Assembly: GCA_965249215.1 (NCBI GenBank)
Contig: CBDFLN010000002.1
Span: forward strand, 930,001-994,000
Length of the DNA stretch: 64,000 nucleotides
Direction of reading: 5' to 3'
Source of the DNA: G963667675 sp965249215
Lineage (GTDB): Bacteria > Chloroflexota > Dehalococcoidia > Lucifugimonadales > UBA3495
The notes below the pieces were generated by a model that was given only the letters and a program-made list of their open reading frames with translations, did no database searches and was not told the origin of the DNA. Made by a program: the position numbers and the translations under genes. Positions within the stretch are counted from its first letter, which is position 1, and each line of letters starts with the position of its first letter. Below, piece by piece: positions 15,308-24,363 of this stretch.

Positions 15308-16288
15308 ATGGAATACCGTAAATTCGGACCAACGGACCTGACCGTGTCGGTCCTGGGCTTCGGCTGTTACGAATACGGGGACTTCAAGTACGGCGATGAA
15401 ATGGTCGCCGCCATCCACCAGGCTTTAGACGAGGGCGTCACGTGCTTCGATACTGCGCCCCACTACGGGAAGGGGGCTTCCGAGCTCATGTTGGGCCGGA
15501 CCCTGGGGCCGCGCCGCAAAGACGTGGTAATAGTGACCAAGTGCGGCTTCGGTTATCCGGAAGGCACAGGGACCCGGGACAGCAGCGCCGGGACTATCCC
15601 GCCGTTGGTCGAACAGAGCCTGCAGCGAATGCAGACGGACTACCTGGACGCGCTGCTGGTGCACGTCCCGGACCCCAATACTCCCTTCGAAGAGACCATG
15701 GGCGCCCTGGACGACATGGTGCAACAGGGCAAGGTGAGAGCCGTCGGCGTGTCCAATCACACCCCTGAGCAATTCACGGAATGTGAGAAGGCCCGCCGGA
15801 TTGACATTGCCCAATACGGCTACAACATGTTCGACAGGCGGCCGGAGCGATCGATTTTCCCCCGCTGCCTGGAACAAGGCGCCGGCGTGATGACCTACGC
15901 CTCGATGGGGTACGGGATGCTGTCCGGGGCCATAACCAATGACAGCAAGTTTGCAGACAACGACATGCGCGGCACCGGCGGCTACCGGGGCTACACCGGG
16001 GGACTGTTGGATCTGGAAGACAGGCGGCGGTACCTGGAGCTTGTCGAGGAGTTGAAATCCATCGCCGCGGAGCGGGGCAAGACGATCCCTCAGCTTGCGT
16101 TGCGCTGGGTGTTGTGCAATCCCGCGGTCAGCACCGCTCTCGTGGGCATGCTTCGACCGCAGGAAGTGGAAGATAACCTGGGGCTACTGGGTTGGAACCT
16201 ATCCTCGGACGAGCTTAAGCAAATAGACGAGGTGTTCGCCAAATACGGCGTGGACCATTATCCCGACATAAGCCTGAACCCCGCCTAG
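15308..16288 (+). CDS. aldo/keto reductase 1
   Basis: A 326-residue NADP(H)-dependent aldo/keto reductase TIM barrel. Catalytic-site segments are visible: DTAPHYGKGASE (Asp, Tyr), VVIVTKCGFG (Lys) and ALLVHVPDPN (His). LALRWVLCNPAVSTALVGM near the C terminus is the cofactor-binding part. The ATG at 15308 is chosen because GGAGGTGG lies 7 nt upstream and because the paralogue at 17002 begins with the same MEYRKFG. The substrate is unknown. This and the second copy flank an SRPBCC gene. Confidence 0.92.
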   Translation: MEYRKFGPTDLTVSVLGFGCYEYGDFKYGDEMVAAIHQALDEGVTCFDTAPHYGKGASELMLGRTLGPRRKDVVIVTKCGFGYPEGTGTRDSSAGTIPPLVEQSLQRMQTDYLDALLVHVPDPNTPFEETMGALDDMVQQGKVRAVGVSNHTPEQFTECEKARRIDIAQYGYNMFDRRPERSIFPRCLEQGAGVMTYASMGYGMLSGAITNDSKFADNDMRGTGGYRGYTGGLLDLEDRRRYLELVEELKSIAAERGKTIPQLALRWVLCNPAVSTALVGMLRPQEVEDNLGLLGWNLSSDELKQIDEVFAKYGVDHYPDISLNPA

Positions 16289-16334
16289 GGGAGGCGGTCT
16301 CTGCTCTTGCTTCAGGGCTGTAGGCGGGGCGGCT

Positions 16335-16844
16335 TTAGCACCGCCGGCTCGATTTGTCCCGCTCTGCGGCGGCTTTGAGACCTTCCAACGTGGCTTGCAT
16401 GTTGCGCCGGTGCTCGCCGGTGCGGGCGGCGATTATGTCATCCCGCCGGTCGGGCAGTTCGTCGATGCGGCGGGTGAGCCCGGACGCCCCTGGACCCAGT
16501 TGGACGCGCTGCCGTACTCGGGTGCCCTGGGCTTCGGAAGTCAGGTCGAACCGCCAGGTTGCCACGGCAGTGGCAGGATCGCCCACGGCCCATGCAAAAG
16601 ACCTGCCAGACTCCGCCTCGACGACGGTGGACGTGGTTTCCCACTGTCGGCCTTCACGGCTGTTTCGCCCCCTGAACCTGGCTCCCACTGCAGGGCCGGA
16701 CACCCCGTCCAGCCAGTCACCGCCGTCATATTCCGGGCTCCACTCCCCCAGGAGGACGATGTCGGTCACCAATTCCCACACGCGCTGAGGGGGGGCGTCG
16801 ACGAAAATCTCCACCTCGACACCGGGCAGGTCATAACCGGCCAT
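16335..16844 (-). CDS. SRPBCC family (polyketide cyclase/START-like) protein
   Basis: A 169-residue helix-grip protein. VEIFVDAPPQRVWELVTDIVLLGEWSPEYDG at residues 10-40 is the typical opening of polyketide-cyclase/dehydrase-type SRPBCC proteins, and WRFDLTSEAQGTRVRQRVQL gives the later strands. These bind hydrophobic ligands. Substrate and role are unknown. AAGGAGG lies 6 nt before the ATG. It lies convergent with reductase 1 and in the same direction as reductase 2. Confidence 0.82.
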   Translation of the reverse strand: MAGYDLPGVEVEIFVDAPPQRVWELVTDIVLLGEWSPEYDGGDWLDGVSGPAVGARFRGRNSREGRQWETTSTVVEAESGRSFAWAVGDPATAVATWRFDLTSEAQGTRVRQRVQLGPGASGLTRRIDELPDRRDDIIAARTGEHRRNMQATLEGLKAAAERDKSSRRC

Positions 16845-17001
16845 AGGGCCTCCTTATATATAGGAAGTGTCGGGCGCTCGCCGCCATCGTCACCGGGCCT
16901 GCGCTATTTTGCAGTAGGGGCGGCGCCCTGTACATGCGGCCCCGCTCAAGACCAAGTGTGGCCAAGCCCGTATCCCAGCCGTAGGCGCCGTTTTACTTAT
17001 A

Positions 17002-17997
17002 TTATGGGTCTAGGAACATGGTGAAGTTGGTGTCCACGCCATGCTTGGCGAAGACGTCGTCGACCCGGCGCATAGCCTCGGGGGGTATGGACCAGCCGAC
17101 GGCCCCCACATCTTCCTCCAGTTCGTCGATGTTGAGGATGCCGGCAATAGCCACGCTGACTGCAGGGTTGTCCAGGGACCAATTCAGCGCCAACTGAGGC
17201 ACGGTCTTACCCAGGCTGGCGGCGATGGGCTTTAGCTCGTTGACCAATTGGACGTTTCGCCCGAAGACTTCGTCGGCATACTGCTGCACGATCACTTCGG
17301 GTACGGTGTCCCCTATAGACCTCCAGTCTTTATCGCCGAACTTGGTATCTGCGGTGAAGACGCCCCCCAGCAGGCCGGAGGCCAACGGTCCCCAGGCCAT
17401 CACACCGATGCCCTGCTGCCGGCAATAGGGGAAAATTTCCTGCTCCATCCTGCGGTCGAACAGGTTATTCTGGTACTGCACCACGTCAATCCGCCGGACC
17501 GCCTGGCATTCCTCGAGCTGGGCCAGGGTAAAATTGCCAACCCCTACATAACGGACCTTGCCTTGCTGAACCACGCTGTCCAGGGCGCCCATCGTCTCGT
17601 CAAAGGGGGCGTTGGTATCGGGGAAGTGAATCAACAGCACGTCGATATAGTCCGTCTGAAGCCTCTCCAAGCTCTGGTCGACCAAGGGCAAGATGGCCTC
17701 CCTGCGGCTGTCCCGGTACCTGGGCCTTTCAGGAAATCCGAAACCGCATTTGGTCACCACCACTACGTCTTTGCGGCGGGGGCCGAGGGTCCTGCCCAGC
17801 ATAAGCTCCGACTCTCCGCCTCCATAGTTGGGCGCGGTATCGAAGCAGGTAATTCCCAGGTCAATGGCGCGATTCACCGTGGCGCTCATCCTATTGCTGT
17901 ATTCCGTGCTCCAAGCCGTTGCCGCGGCGGCATCCCAACAGCCCATGCCGAGGGCTGAAACCGTAAGGTCAGTGGACCCAAATTTGCGGTATTCCAT
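17002..17997 (-). CDS. aldo/keto reductase 2
   Basis: A 331-residue paralogue of the reductase at 15308 (shared MEYRKFG.TDLTVS start, DTAPNYGGGESELMLGRTLGPRRKDVVVVTKCGFG core, and LLIHFPDTN catalytic His segment). The ATG at 17997 has GGAGGTGG 9 nt upstream, and the two upstream regions share AGTGTACAAT. The copies have clearly diverged, so they are old duplicates and may have different substrates. Confidence 0.92.
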   Translation of the reverse strand: MEYRKFGSTDLTVSALGMGCWDAAAATAWSTEYSNRMSATVNRAIDLGITCFDTAPNYGGGESELMLGRTLGPRRKDVVVVTKCGFGFPERPRYRDSRREAILPLVDQSLERLQTDYIDVLLIHFPDTNAPFDETMGALDSVVQQGKVRYVGVGNFTLAQLEECQAVRRIDVVQYQNNLFDRRMEQEIFPYCRQQGIGVMAWGPLASGLLGGVFTADTKFGDKDWRSIGDTVPEVIVQQYADEVFGRNVQLVNELKPIAASLGKTVPQLALNWSLDNPAVSVAIAGILNIDELEEDVGAVGWSIPPEAMRRVDDVFAKHGVDTNFTMFLDP

Positions 17998-18070
17998 AGG
18001 CTTACCACCTCCAAGCAAATTGGCAACCGGACTGGCTCTACGAAGCCGGGGGCCAAATTTGAGTTGCCGT

Positions 18071-18080
18071 ATTGTACACT
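18071..18080 (-). promoter_or_regulatory. shared -10 element of aldo/keto reductase 2
   Basis: On the reverse strand this reads AGTGTACAAT, identical to 15243-15252 ahead of the paralogue. Confidence 0.4.
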
Positions 18081-18286
18081 AGTGACAGCGATTCAATCCA
18101 GCGGCCAGCCGAAACGAGCTGGTTGCGCTTATACGGCAGCTATTTTCAGCAGTTTCCGCCGGAATAGCAAGCCTGAATTCTGCCATTTCGGCATCGGTCT
18201 ACGGGAGGCGCAAGCCATTCAGGCTGGATAGAGCGCGGGCGATTGGCGCCGGTTAACAAGATTCAAAAGCGGAGGGTCCAGGCGAA

Positions 18287-19237
18287 GTGAACACAATTCA
18301 ATTCGGAGCCCACTATGCCCCCATCTCAAGAGACGGACGGACGGGTCCGATGGAAGCGGCGGTCCAAGCCGAGGAGTGGGGCTACGACTCTTTCTGGGTG
18401 CCTGAGACTCTGACCAGGCCTCAGATGGACCCATTGGTGCTGCTGGCGGCCATCGCCCAACGGACGCAGCGGATCAGGCTGGGTACGGCAGTGCTCATCC
18501 TTCCCATCCGCAGCCCGTTCCACTTAACAAAGGCCGCTCTCTCCGTTGCCGCGCTGTCGAACGAACGCTTCACATTGGGAGTAGGCGTTGGAGGGCCGGC
18601 CCCCAAGGACTTCGAGGTAGAAGGAGTGGACTTGCGCCAGCGGGGGAGAATATCGGATGAAAACCTGGACATTCTCCACAGGCTGCTGTCCGAGACCAAC
18701 GTGAGCTACCAAGGAAGGTATCACCAATTCACTGACGTCACCATGAAGCCCGATTCGGTGCACGCCCCCCCGTTTCCCATTTGGATAGGCGGCAGCTGGC
18801 ATGACGGAATCGCAGATGGGGTGCTGCGGCGGGCGGCCCGATACGCCAACGGGTTTCTGACCCATGACACTCCCATAGAGGGTTACAGACAAGCCCAGAC
18901 CAAGATTAAAGAGTATGCCAGGTCCTATGGCCGGGACTTAGACGGGTTCGAGTGGGCCACCGACATATATACGTACTTGGCAGATAGCAAAGAGCAAGCT
19001 ATCGACAGGCTGGCTTCCGAGATGAAAGAGCACCCCGTTTTCTCACCGGAGTTGCACCCCGAAAACGGCTATGGCCTGGGAACTCCCGGGGACTGCATTG
19101 AGGCAATAGAACGGTACGTCGATCTGGGCATCAACCACATAATACTGTTCCCAGTGTGCCCCCCTGACCAGATGATGGGCGAGTACGAGGTGTTAGCCAA
19201 AGAGGTCATCCCTCACTTCAGGAGCAGAAGCAAGTAG
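18287..19237 (+). CDS. LLM class flavin-dependent oxidoreductase
   Basis: A 316-residue luciferase-like TIM-barrel protein beginning at GTG. AEEWGYDSFWVPETL, TQRIRLGTAVLILPIRSPF, and the ERFTLGVGVGGP loop are typical of LLM enzymes that bind F420 or FMN. PFPIWIGGSW is the conserved mid-protein segment. It catalyses hydride transfer or a monooxygenation of unknown substrate. GGAGGG lies about 10 nt upstream. It is monocistronic. Confidence 0.92.
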   Translation: MNTIQFGAHYAPISRDGRTGPMEAAVQAEEWGYDSFWVPETLTRPQMDPLVLLAAIAQRTQRIRLGTAVLILPIRSPFHLTKAALSVAALSNERFTLGVGVGGPAPKDFEVEGVDLRQRGRISDENLDILHRLLSETNVSYQGRYHQFTDVTMKPDSVHAPPFPIWIGGSWHDGIADGVLRRAARYANGFLTHDTPIEGYRQAQTKIKEYARSYGRDLDGFEWATDIYTYLADSKEQAIDRLASEMKEHPVFSPELHPENGYGLGTPGDCIEAIERYVDLGINHIILFPVCPPDQMMGEYEVLAKEVIPHFRSRSK

Positions 19238-19308
19238 GGTGGGCAAGCCCGGCGAGGCCGCTCCGTCCAGGCGGATGGGCTTTATATAAGGAATAGGACC
19301 GGCGGCGA

Positions 19309-19722
19309 CTAAAGGCCCAGGGCCCGCAGCCCGGCTTTGGCGATTGCCTCATCTTCCTGCCCGGTGGGCAGCCCGCCGACGCCGATGCCGCCGACTACTG
19401 CGCCGTCCTTGACCGCCGCCACTCCTCCGCCGAAGTTGAGAAGCTGGGGGTCCTGCCAGAATTCCAGGGACCGGCCCTGGCTTTTGAGCTGCTCGGCAAA
19501 GACGGCGGTGTCCACGCCGCGGATGGCTGCGGTGTAGGCCTTGCGGATGGCGAAAGTCGGCCTGCGGCAGCCGTCCATGCGGGCGTAGGCCAGCAGGTTG
19601 CCGGCGTCGTCGACGACCGCCATGTCGACCCGGCGCCGGTCGGGGTCCTTGTTGTATTCATCGAGCATTGCTCGTATAGCATCCTGGGCCTGGTCCAGGC
19701 TCAACATGGGCTTGTTGTACAT
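19309..19722 (-). CDS. GlcG/HbpS family heme-binding-like protein
   Basis: A 137-residue DUF336 protein. The pattern VDMAVVDDAGNLLAYARMDG, KAYTAAIRG, and LNFGGGVAAVKDGAVVGGIGVGG matches the GlcG/HbpS fold, with no signal peptide. HbpS members bind heme. GlcG occurs in glycolate operons. Neither context is present here, so function is open. Confidence 0.88.
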   Translation of the reverse strand: MYNKPMLSLDQAQDAIRAMLDEYNKDPDRRRVDMAVVDDAGNLLAYARMDGCRRPTFAIRKAYTAAIRGVDTAVFAEQLKSQGRSLEFWQDPQLLNFGGGVAAVKDGAVVGGIGVGGLPTGQEDEAIAKAGLRALGL

Positions 19723-19822
19723 GGGGTGTCCTCCGATGGCGGGATGCGGCCCAATATACTACCGACGGGGGCGCGCATCAATCGGAGCCGGCGGAGCGGG
19801 CTAGGGGCCAGGCTATCGTCAA

Positions 19823-19851
19823 TTGAGTTTTGCACTTCACTGGCATATAAT
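19823..19851 (+). promoter_or_regulatory. candidate promoter P1 of the DUF1800-DUF1501-NHL cluster
   Basis: TTGAGT, 17 bp, then a perfect TATAAT. It would give a leader of about 290 nt. Confidence 0.45.
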
Positions 19852-19993
19852 TGATTATGTGAACCTGAAAGGGCGGGGCATCTGCCGGTTCACCTTATTC
19901 GAAATGGAGCGCGTTGAACCCTGGCGCTCCGGCCCTATTCGCAAGCATGGTCATTGTTGATATTAACCTATAGTTAGTATTACCAATATGCTA

Positions 19994-20023
19994 TTGACGG
20001 CAAAAGGGGCAAAGATATTTAAT
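19994..20023 (+). promoter_or_regulatory. candidate promoter P2 of the DUF1800-DUF1501-NHL cluster
   Basis: TTGACG, 18 bp, then TTTAAT, both 5 of 6 to consensus. It lies about 120 nt upstream of the DUF1800 start. Confidence 0.5.
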
Positions 20024-20145
20024 ATGAAGCAAGTGGGGTTCCCGACGGAACTGCGCTGAGGTTCGTCGGAATCCTCTCCACGAGTGGGAGTCAGCGAATT
20101 GGTGGGGGGTTAAACTTATTTGTGTTGCAGACAAAGGAGGCATAA

Positions 20146-21636
20146 ATGGCTGACAAGGATCTAGCATTGATGGCTCACTTGATGCGCCGCGCCGGTTTCG
20201 GAGCAAGCCGCGACGATCTCGAGGCCAGGGTAGCCCAAGGCTATGACAACGTTGTGGAAGAGCTGCTGAATCCCGGCGAAGGCCACGGAATCGCAACCGA
20301 CGAGCTGTTTCGGGCCCATCCTAACTTCATCGAAGGCGCGGACTTTGCTTTCGCCGCCAGTGAATTCACCTTCCGGATGATCAACAGCAAGCACCAGTTA
20401 AACGAGAAGATGGCCCTGTTCTGGCACACCATCCTCTGTTCCGCGGACAGCAAGGTGTGCAACGAAAGGAACAACGTCCTCCAGTACGAATATTTCAGAG
20501 AGCATGGGATGGGCAACTTCAAAGACATGCTGATGTTCATATGCCAAGACCCCTGCATGCTCTTCTACTTGGACAACCAGGAGAACCACAAAGGCGCCCC
20601 CAACGAGAACTTTGGCCGAGAGTTGCTGGAGCTATTTTCAATGGGCGTCGGGATGGACGGCGACTTCAACTACACGGAGGACGACGTCAAGGCTTGCGCC
20701 AGGGCCTTCACCGGTTGGCAAATTGCGCCCAACTACCCCCTCTTCCCCTACGGTCGGACCCCCTTCCAATTCCGCTACGACGCCACCGACCATGACGCCA
20801 GCGAAAAGACTTTCCTGGGTGAGACGGGGAACTGGAACGGCGATCAGGTAGTTGACATCATCTGCAAACAGCCGGCCACAGCACGGTTCATCTCCCGGAA
20901 GCTGTACGACTGGTTCGTCGCCGACGAGACTCCCACCAGGACCTGGCGGCTATCGGAGCCCCGGGACCGGGAGGCGCTGGAGGCGCTGGAGAAGGCATAC
21001 TTTGACTCCGGCTACGAAATAAGAGAGATGCTGCGGGTCTTGTTCACCTCTGACTTCTTTAAGGACGAGTCGGTCCACTTCGCCAAGGTGAAGAACCCTG
21101 CGGAGTTGGTGGCCGGGACCATTCGCCTGGCGCAGGCCATATACGACCAAACAGATGCCAGCCTTCTAGCTACGCAGTCCAGGAACCGAGGCCAAGGCGG
21201 GGCTCCGCCAGGGTTCGAGGAAGGGCTACTGACCACGCACATGGAGATCAAGTACATGGGCATGGAACTGATGCAGCCGCCCACGGTGGAAGGCTGGCAA
21301 ATGGGCCAGGAATGGATGAACAGCGGCAGCCTTGTCGACCGGGTCAACTTCGCCACCAGGACCTTCGGCGACACCGAGCTTCCCGGAATCCGGTCGATGA
21401 TCGGACGCCTGATGGCCACGGGCGACGCTTTAGACGCCGAGCAGGTGGTGGACGGTTGCCTGGACCTAATTGGTCCCTTGACCGTGGACGATGGCACCCG
21501 CCAAGAAATGGTCGAGCACGTAGCCAATGGCGGGCCAATGCGCCACGGCACGAAAGAGGAGAAAGCTGAATTTACCCGACGGGCGTCACAGGTCTTCCAA
21601 CTGATTGCCAGCACGTCGGCCTACCAGTTCGGTTAA
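20146..21636 (+). CDS. DUF1800 family protein, copy 1
   Basis: A 496-residue DUF1800 protein. The N-terminal LMRRAGFGASRDDLEARVAQGYDNVVEELLNP, the ENFGRELLELFSMGVG block near residue 150, and ARAFTGWQI are family hallmarks. Many family members are exported, but this one has no signal peptide: it begins MADKDLALMAHLMRR, directly in the domain. AAAGGAGG precedes the ATG. DUF1501 follows 47 bp downstream, the usual partner of DUF1800. Function of the family is unknown. A close paralogue starts at 24364. Confidence 0.93.
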   Translation: MADKDLALMAHLMRRAGFGASRDDLEARVAQGYDNVVEELLNPGEGHGIATDELFRAHPNFIEGADFAFAASEFTFRMINSKHQLNEKMALFWHTILCSADSKVCNERNNVLQYEYFREHGMGNFKDMLMFICQDPCMLFYLDNQENHKGAPNENFGRELLELFSMGVGMDGDFNYTEDDVKACARAFTGWQIAPNYPLFPYGRTPFQFRYDATDHDASEKTFLGETGNWNGDQVVDIICKQPATARFISRKLYDWFVADETPTRTWRLSEPRDREALEALEKAYFDSGYEIREMLRVLFTSDFFKDESVHFAKVKNPAELVAGTIRLAQAIYDQTDASLLATQSRNRGQGGAPPGFEEGLLTTHMEIKYMGMELMQPPTVEGWQMGQEWMNSGSLVDRVNFATRTFGDTELPGIRSMIGRLMATGDALDAEQVVDGCLDLIGPLTVDDGTRQEMVEHVANGGPMRHGTKEEKAEFTRRASQVFQLIASTSAYQFG

Positions 21637-21683
21637 TCCGAAACCTATCGAGCGACATCAAACCAGTAACGGAGGTAGAGAAG

Positions 21684-22838
21684 ATGGTATCAACAAAGAA
21701 AGACCCGACTCTGGCCGTAGTGTTCCTGTCGGGCGGCAACGACGTGTTGAACACGTTGATCCCCTATAACGACCCCAACTACCATGACCGCCGTCCCAAC
21801 GTGAGGGTTCCGGAAGACCAGATAGTTCGGTTCACGGACGACCTGGCATTTCACCCGGCCTTTGCCCCGATGAAGAAGTTCTGGGACGAGGGCAAGATGG
21901 CGATCATACTGGGCACGGGATACCCCCACGGCACCATGTCCCACTTCCGCTCCGCGGACATCTGGGCCACGTGCGAGCCGGTGGAGCTCCTAATGGACGG
22001 GTGGCTGGGCCGAACGATCCAGGCCTTGGACCCCAACGTGGAGAACGTGCTGACCGGCGTCAACTTCGGCCGCGGCCTGCCAAGGGCGATGGCCAAGGAA
22101 GGAGTGCCGGTGGCATCGGTGGGAGACCTGAGCATGTACGGTCTCATGACGGACTTCGAAAAGGAAGAGGAGCGCAAAGAGGCCTTGGACCTGTTCGGCC
22201 GCATGTATGCGCCGCGGGTCGGCACGGGCGCCGTGGACGGCTTCATCCGAAGCCTGGGCACCGCTGCACTGAGAGGCGCGGACATTCTCGCCACTGCACC
22301 GTCCAAGTACCAGTCCGACGTCGAATACGAGCAGGGCAACGTGGGCGAATACCTGAAAGACATGGTGCAGGTCCATAATGCCGGGTTCGGCACCAAGATA
22401 ATGTTCACGCAGTCCCCGTACAACCAGTGGGACACTCACGCCAACCAGCTTGGCGCCAACCTGCTGGCCCGGGGCCACGGGGCGTTGCTGGCCAACCAGG
22501 CGAACAATACCGACGCCTTCATCACCGACCTGCGCAACCTCGACATCAGCGACAACGTCACGACGCTGATCTACTCCGAGTTCGGCCGGCGGGCCCAGGA
22601 CAATGGCTCGGGCACCGACCACGGCGCCGGCGGAGCGGCCTTCGTCATCGGCGAGCACGTCAAGGGCGGCATCTACGGCGAATACCCGTCACTGAAGATG
22701 GATGGGCTGGACGACGACGGCAACCTGGCGTGGGCCATCGACTTCCGGTCCATCTACTCCACCCTTCTGGAGCGTTGGCTGGGCCTGGATGCCAAACCGA
22801 TAGTCGGCGGAACCTACGAGCAGCTGAGTTTCCTGTAA
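21684..22838 (+). CDS. DUF1501 family protein
   Basis: A 384-residue DUF1501 protein, a family with a sulfatase/alkaline-phosphatase-like fold. It shows FLSGGNDVLNTLIPYND at residues 13-29, a FTQSPYNQWDTHANQ region near 248, and SEFGRRAQDNGSGTDHGAGG near 300, which carries the conserved metal-site-like residues. The usual twin-arginine signal is missing: it opens MVSTKKDPTLAVVFLSGG, so it is predicted cytosolic. GGAGG lies 10 nt upstream. It sits between DUF1800 copy 1 and the NHL protein. It has no counterpart in the second half of the cluster. Confidence 0.92.
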   Translation: MVSTKKDPTLAVVFLSGGNDVLNTLIPYNDPNYHDRRPNVRVPEDQIVRFTDDLAFHPAFAPMKKFWDEGKMAIILGTGYPHGTMSHFRSADIWATCEPVELLMDGWLGRTIQALDPNVENVLTGVNFGRGLPRAMAKEGVPVASVGDLSMYGLMTDFEKEEERKEALDLFGRMYAPRVGTGAVDGFIRSLGTAALRGADILATAPSKYQSDVEYEQGNVGEYLKDMVQVHNAGFGTKIMFTQSPYNQWDTHANQLGANLLARGHGALLANQANNTDAFITDLRNLDISDNVTTLIYSEFGRRAQDNGSGTDHGAGGAAFVIGEHVKGGIYGEYPSLKMDGLDDDGNLAWAIDFRSIYSTLLERWLGLDAKPIVGGTYEQLSFL

Positions 22839-23048
22839 GCCGTCCCACTGCCAACCGGCAAACCGGAGGCAGATCCGGGACTACACCAAGCCCAGGGCAA
22901 GTTGCGCTGCGCCACGGGAACGTGGAGCAGCGCAACCATGATTCCGCCCCTCGATATTCGGGGAGCGACGTGGGCTTAGTGGACCTCGAGAGGAAATCCC
23001 CGGTCCAATTAACTTAGGAACCAAGCTTTTGGCATTAGGAGGCAAATT

Positions 23049-24161
23049 GTGGCTAGTGTTCTTGTAGGTGTCACCGACCGGTATTACAGCTACGCTTTCA
23101 CCGTCGGCGGCGCCGGCTTCCGCATTCCAGTGGACATCGCCTTTGCGCCCGGCGACATTTTCTACTCCCTGACCCGGGGCTACGAACACCCCCCGAGGAG
23201 GAACCTCAACTGCCGGGTCAAAATGATGGGCATGACCGACGACGGGGAACAGCTGATCACCCATTTCGGCGAGCTTGGCTCGGAGCCAGGGAAATTTACC
23301 TGGCCCGCCGCCCTCGTCTTGGACGATGATACCAACGTTTACGTGTTGGACGAATACCTGGCCAGGGTCACCGTCTTCGACAAGGACGGCGAGTTGCTGA
23401 ACCATTGGGGCGACGTCTATGGTTCCGGCGATGGTGAAATGAACAGGCCTTCGGGCATGGCCCGGCGAGACGACGTCCTGTTCATCACCGACAGCAAGAA
23501 CCACCGGGTCCAAAAATTCAGCCTGGACGGCAAGTACATTGGCCAGTTCGGCAGCCATGGCTCCGGCCACGGGCAGTTGGACTCGCCCTGGGGCATCAGC
23601 CTGGACAAGGACGGCAACGTCTTTGTGGCCGACTGGCGTAACGACCGCATTCAGTCCTTCACCGCCGACGGTGAGTGGCTGGCCACATTCGGAAGGCCCG
23701 GCACGGGCGGCGACACAGACATAGTCCGGCATCACGGCGGACTGCATCTGGTGGAACGCACCCCAGGTGAATTCAACCGACCCTCAGGGGTCTGCGTCGA
23801 CGACGACGGGGACATCTACGTGGCCGACTGGCTCAACAACCGGGTCCAGATCCTGACTGCGGACGGCAAGTACATTACGCAGATAACCGGCAATGCCGGT
23901 CTTTCCAGGTCGGCCAGGGAGCAGCTGGCTCCCGCTCCCGATTTGATCCGGCAACGGAACCTGGCTCTGCAGGAAGCGTCAATCCAGGAGAAGCTGTTGT
24001 GGAGCCCCAACAATGTCCGGTTCGAACAGAGCCGCAACAGGCTGTGGATCTCGGACTCCAACCGGCACCGGTTCCAGGTGTACCAGAAGAACACAGAGTC
24101 GGTGCTGAACAACCTGGAAACGCTCACCATGGAAGGCGCTATCAAAGGGTTGGTGGCTTAG
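23049..24161 (+). CDS. NHL-repeat six-bladed beta-propeller protein, copy 1
   Basis: A 370-residue beta-propeller beginning at GTG, with AGGAGG 7 nt upstream. NHL repeats recur about every 45 residues: PAALVLDDDTNVYVLDEYLARVTVFDKDG, PSGMARRDDVLFITDSKNHRVQKF, PWGISLDKDGNVFVADWRNDRIQSF, and PSGVCVDDDGDIYVADWLNNRVQIL. No signal peptide is present. The C terminus is a QRNLALQ..IQEKLLW segment plus a last blade. Propellers of this type bind proteins or act as lyases/lactonases. No catalytic role can be assigned. It is a paralogue of 26044-27159. Confidence 0.88.
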   Translation: MASVLVGVTDRYYSYAFTVGGAGFRIPVDIAFAPGDIFYSLTRGYEHPPRRNLNCRVKMMGMTDDGEQLITHFGELGSEPGKFTWPAALVLDDDTNVYVLDEYLARVTVFDKDGELLNHWGDVYGSGDGEMNRPSGMARRDDVLFITDSKNHRVQKFSLDGKYIGQFGSHGSGHGQLDSPWGISLDKDGNVFVADWRNDRIQSFTADGEWLATFGRPGTGGDTDIVRHHGGLHLVERTPGEFNRPSGVCVDDDGDIYVADWLNNRVQILTADGKYITQITGNAGLSRSAREQLAPAPDLIRQRNLALQEASIQEKLLWSPNNVRFEQSRNRLWISDSNRHRFQVYQKNTESVLNNLETLTMEGAIKGLVA

Positions 24162-24255
24162 CCGATACCACCGTTGGCGGCTTAAGGAGCAAATCCCGTC
24201 CAACGCGCTATCGCGTGTAAACGACCAGGTTTAGAGCTACAGCTTAAATGCTGGG

Positions 24256-24297
24256 ATCGCCGGCGGGCCGGAAAGACATTTCTGAGCCGCCGGCGAT
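24256..24297 (+). terminator. hairpin between cassette halves
   Basis: An 11-bp stem ATCGCCGGCGG / CCGCCGGCGAT with a 20-nt loop lies between NHL copy 1 and DUF1800 copy 2. No T-tract follows, so termination is uncertain. It could be an RNA-processing or attenuation hairpin. Confidence 0.4.
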
Positions 24298-24363
24298 TAC
24301 TATGTTGGACACGTCTTGATTAACGCCGTGATGCGATTAAGACCGTGACACAGGGAGGCGCCA

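Larger units (their letters stand above)
19723..20145 (+). other. AT-rich promoter region and long leader ahead of the DUF1800 cassette
   Basis: A 423-bp gene-free, comparatively AT-rich stretch. It holds two good promoter candidates (19823-19851, 19994-20023) pointing at the cassette. The leader after the second promoter contains CCGACGGAACTGCGCTGAGG and later GC-rich segments that could fold. I recognise no known riboswitch. Confidence 0.5.
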
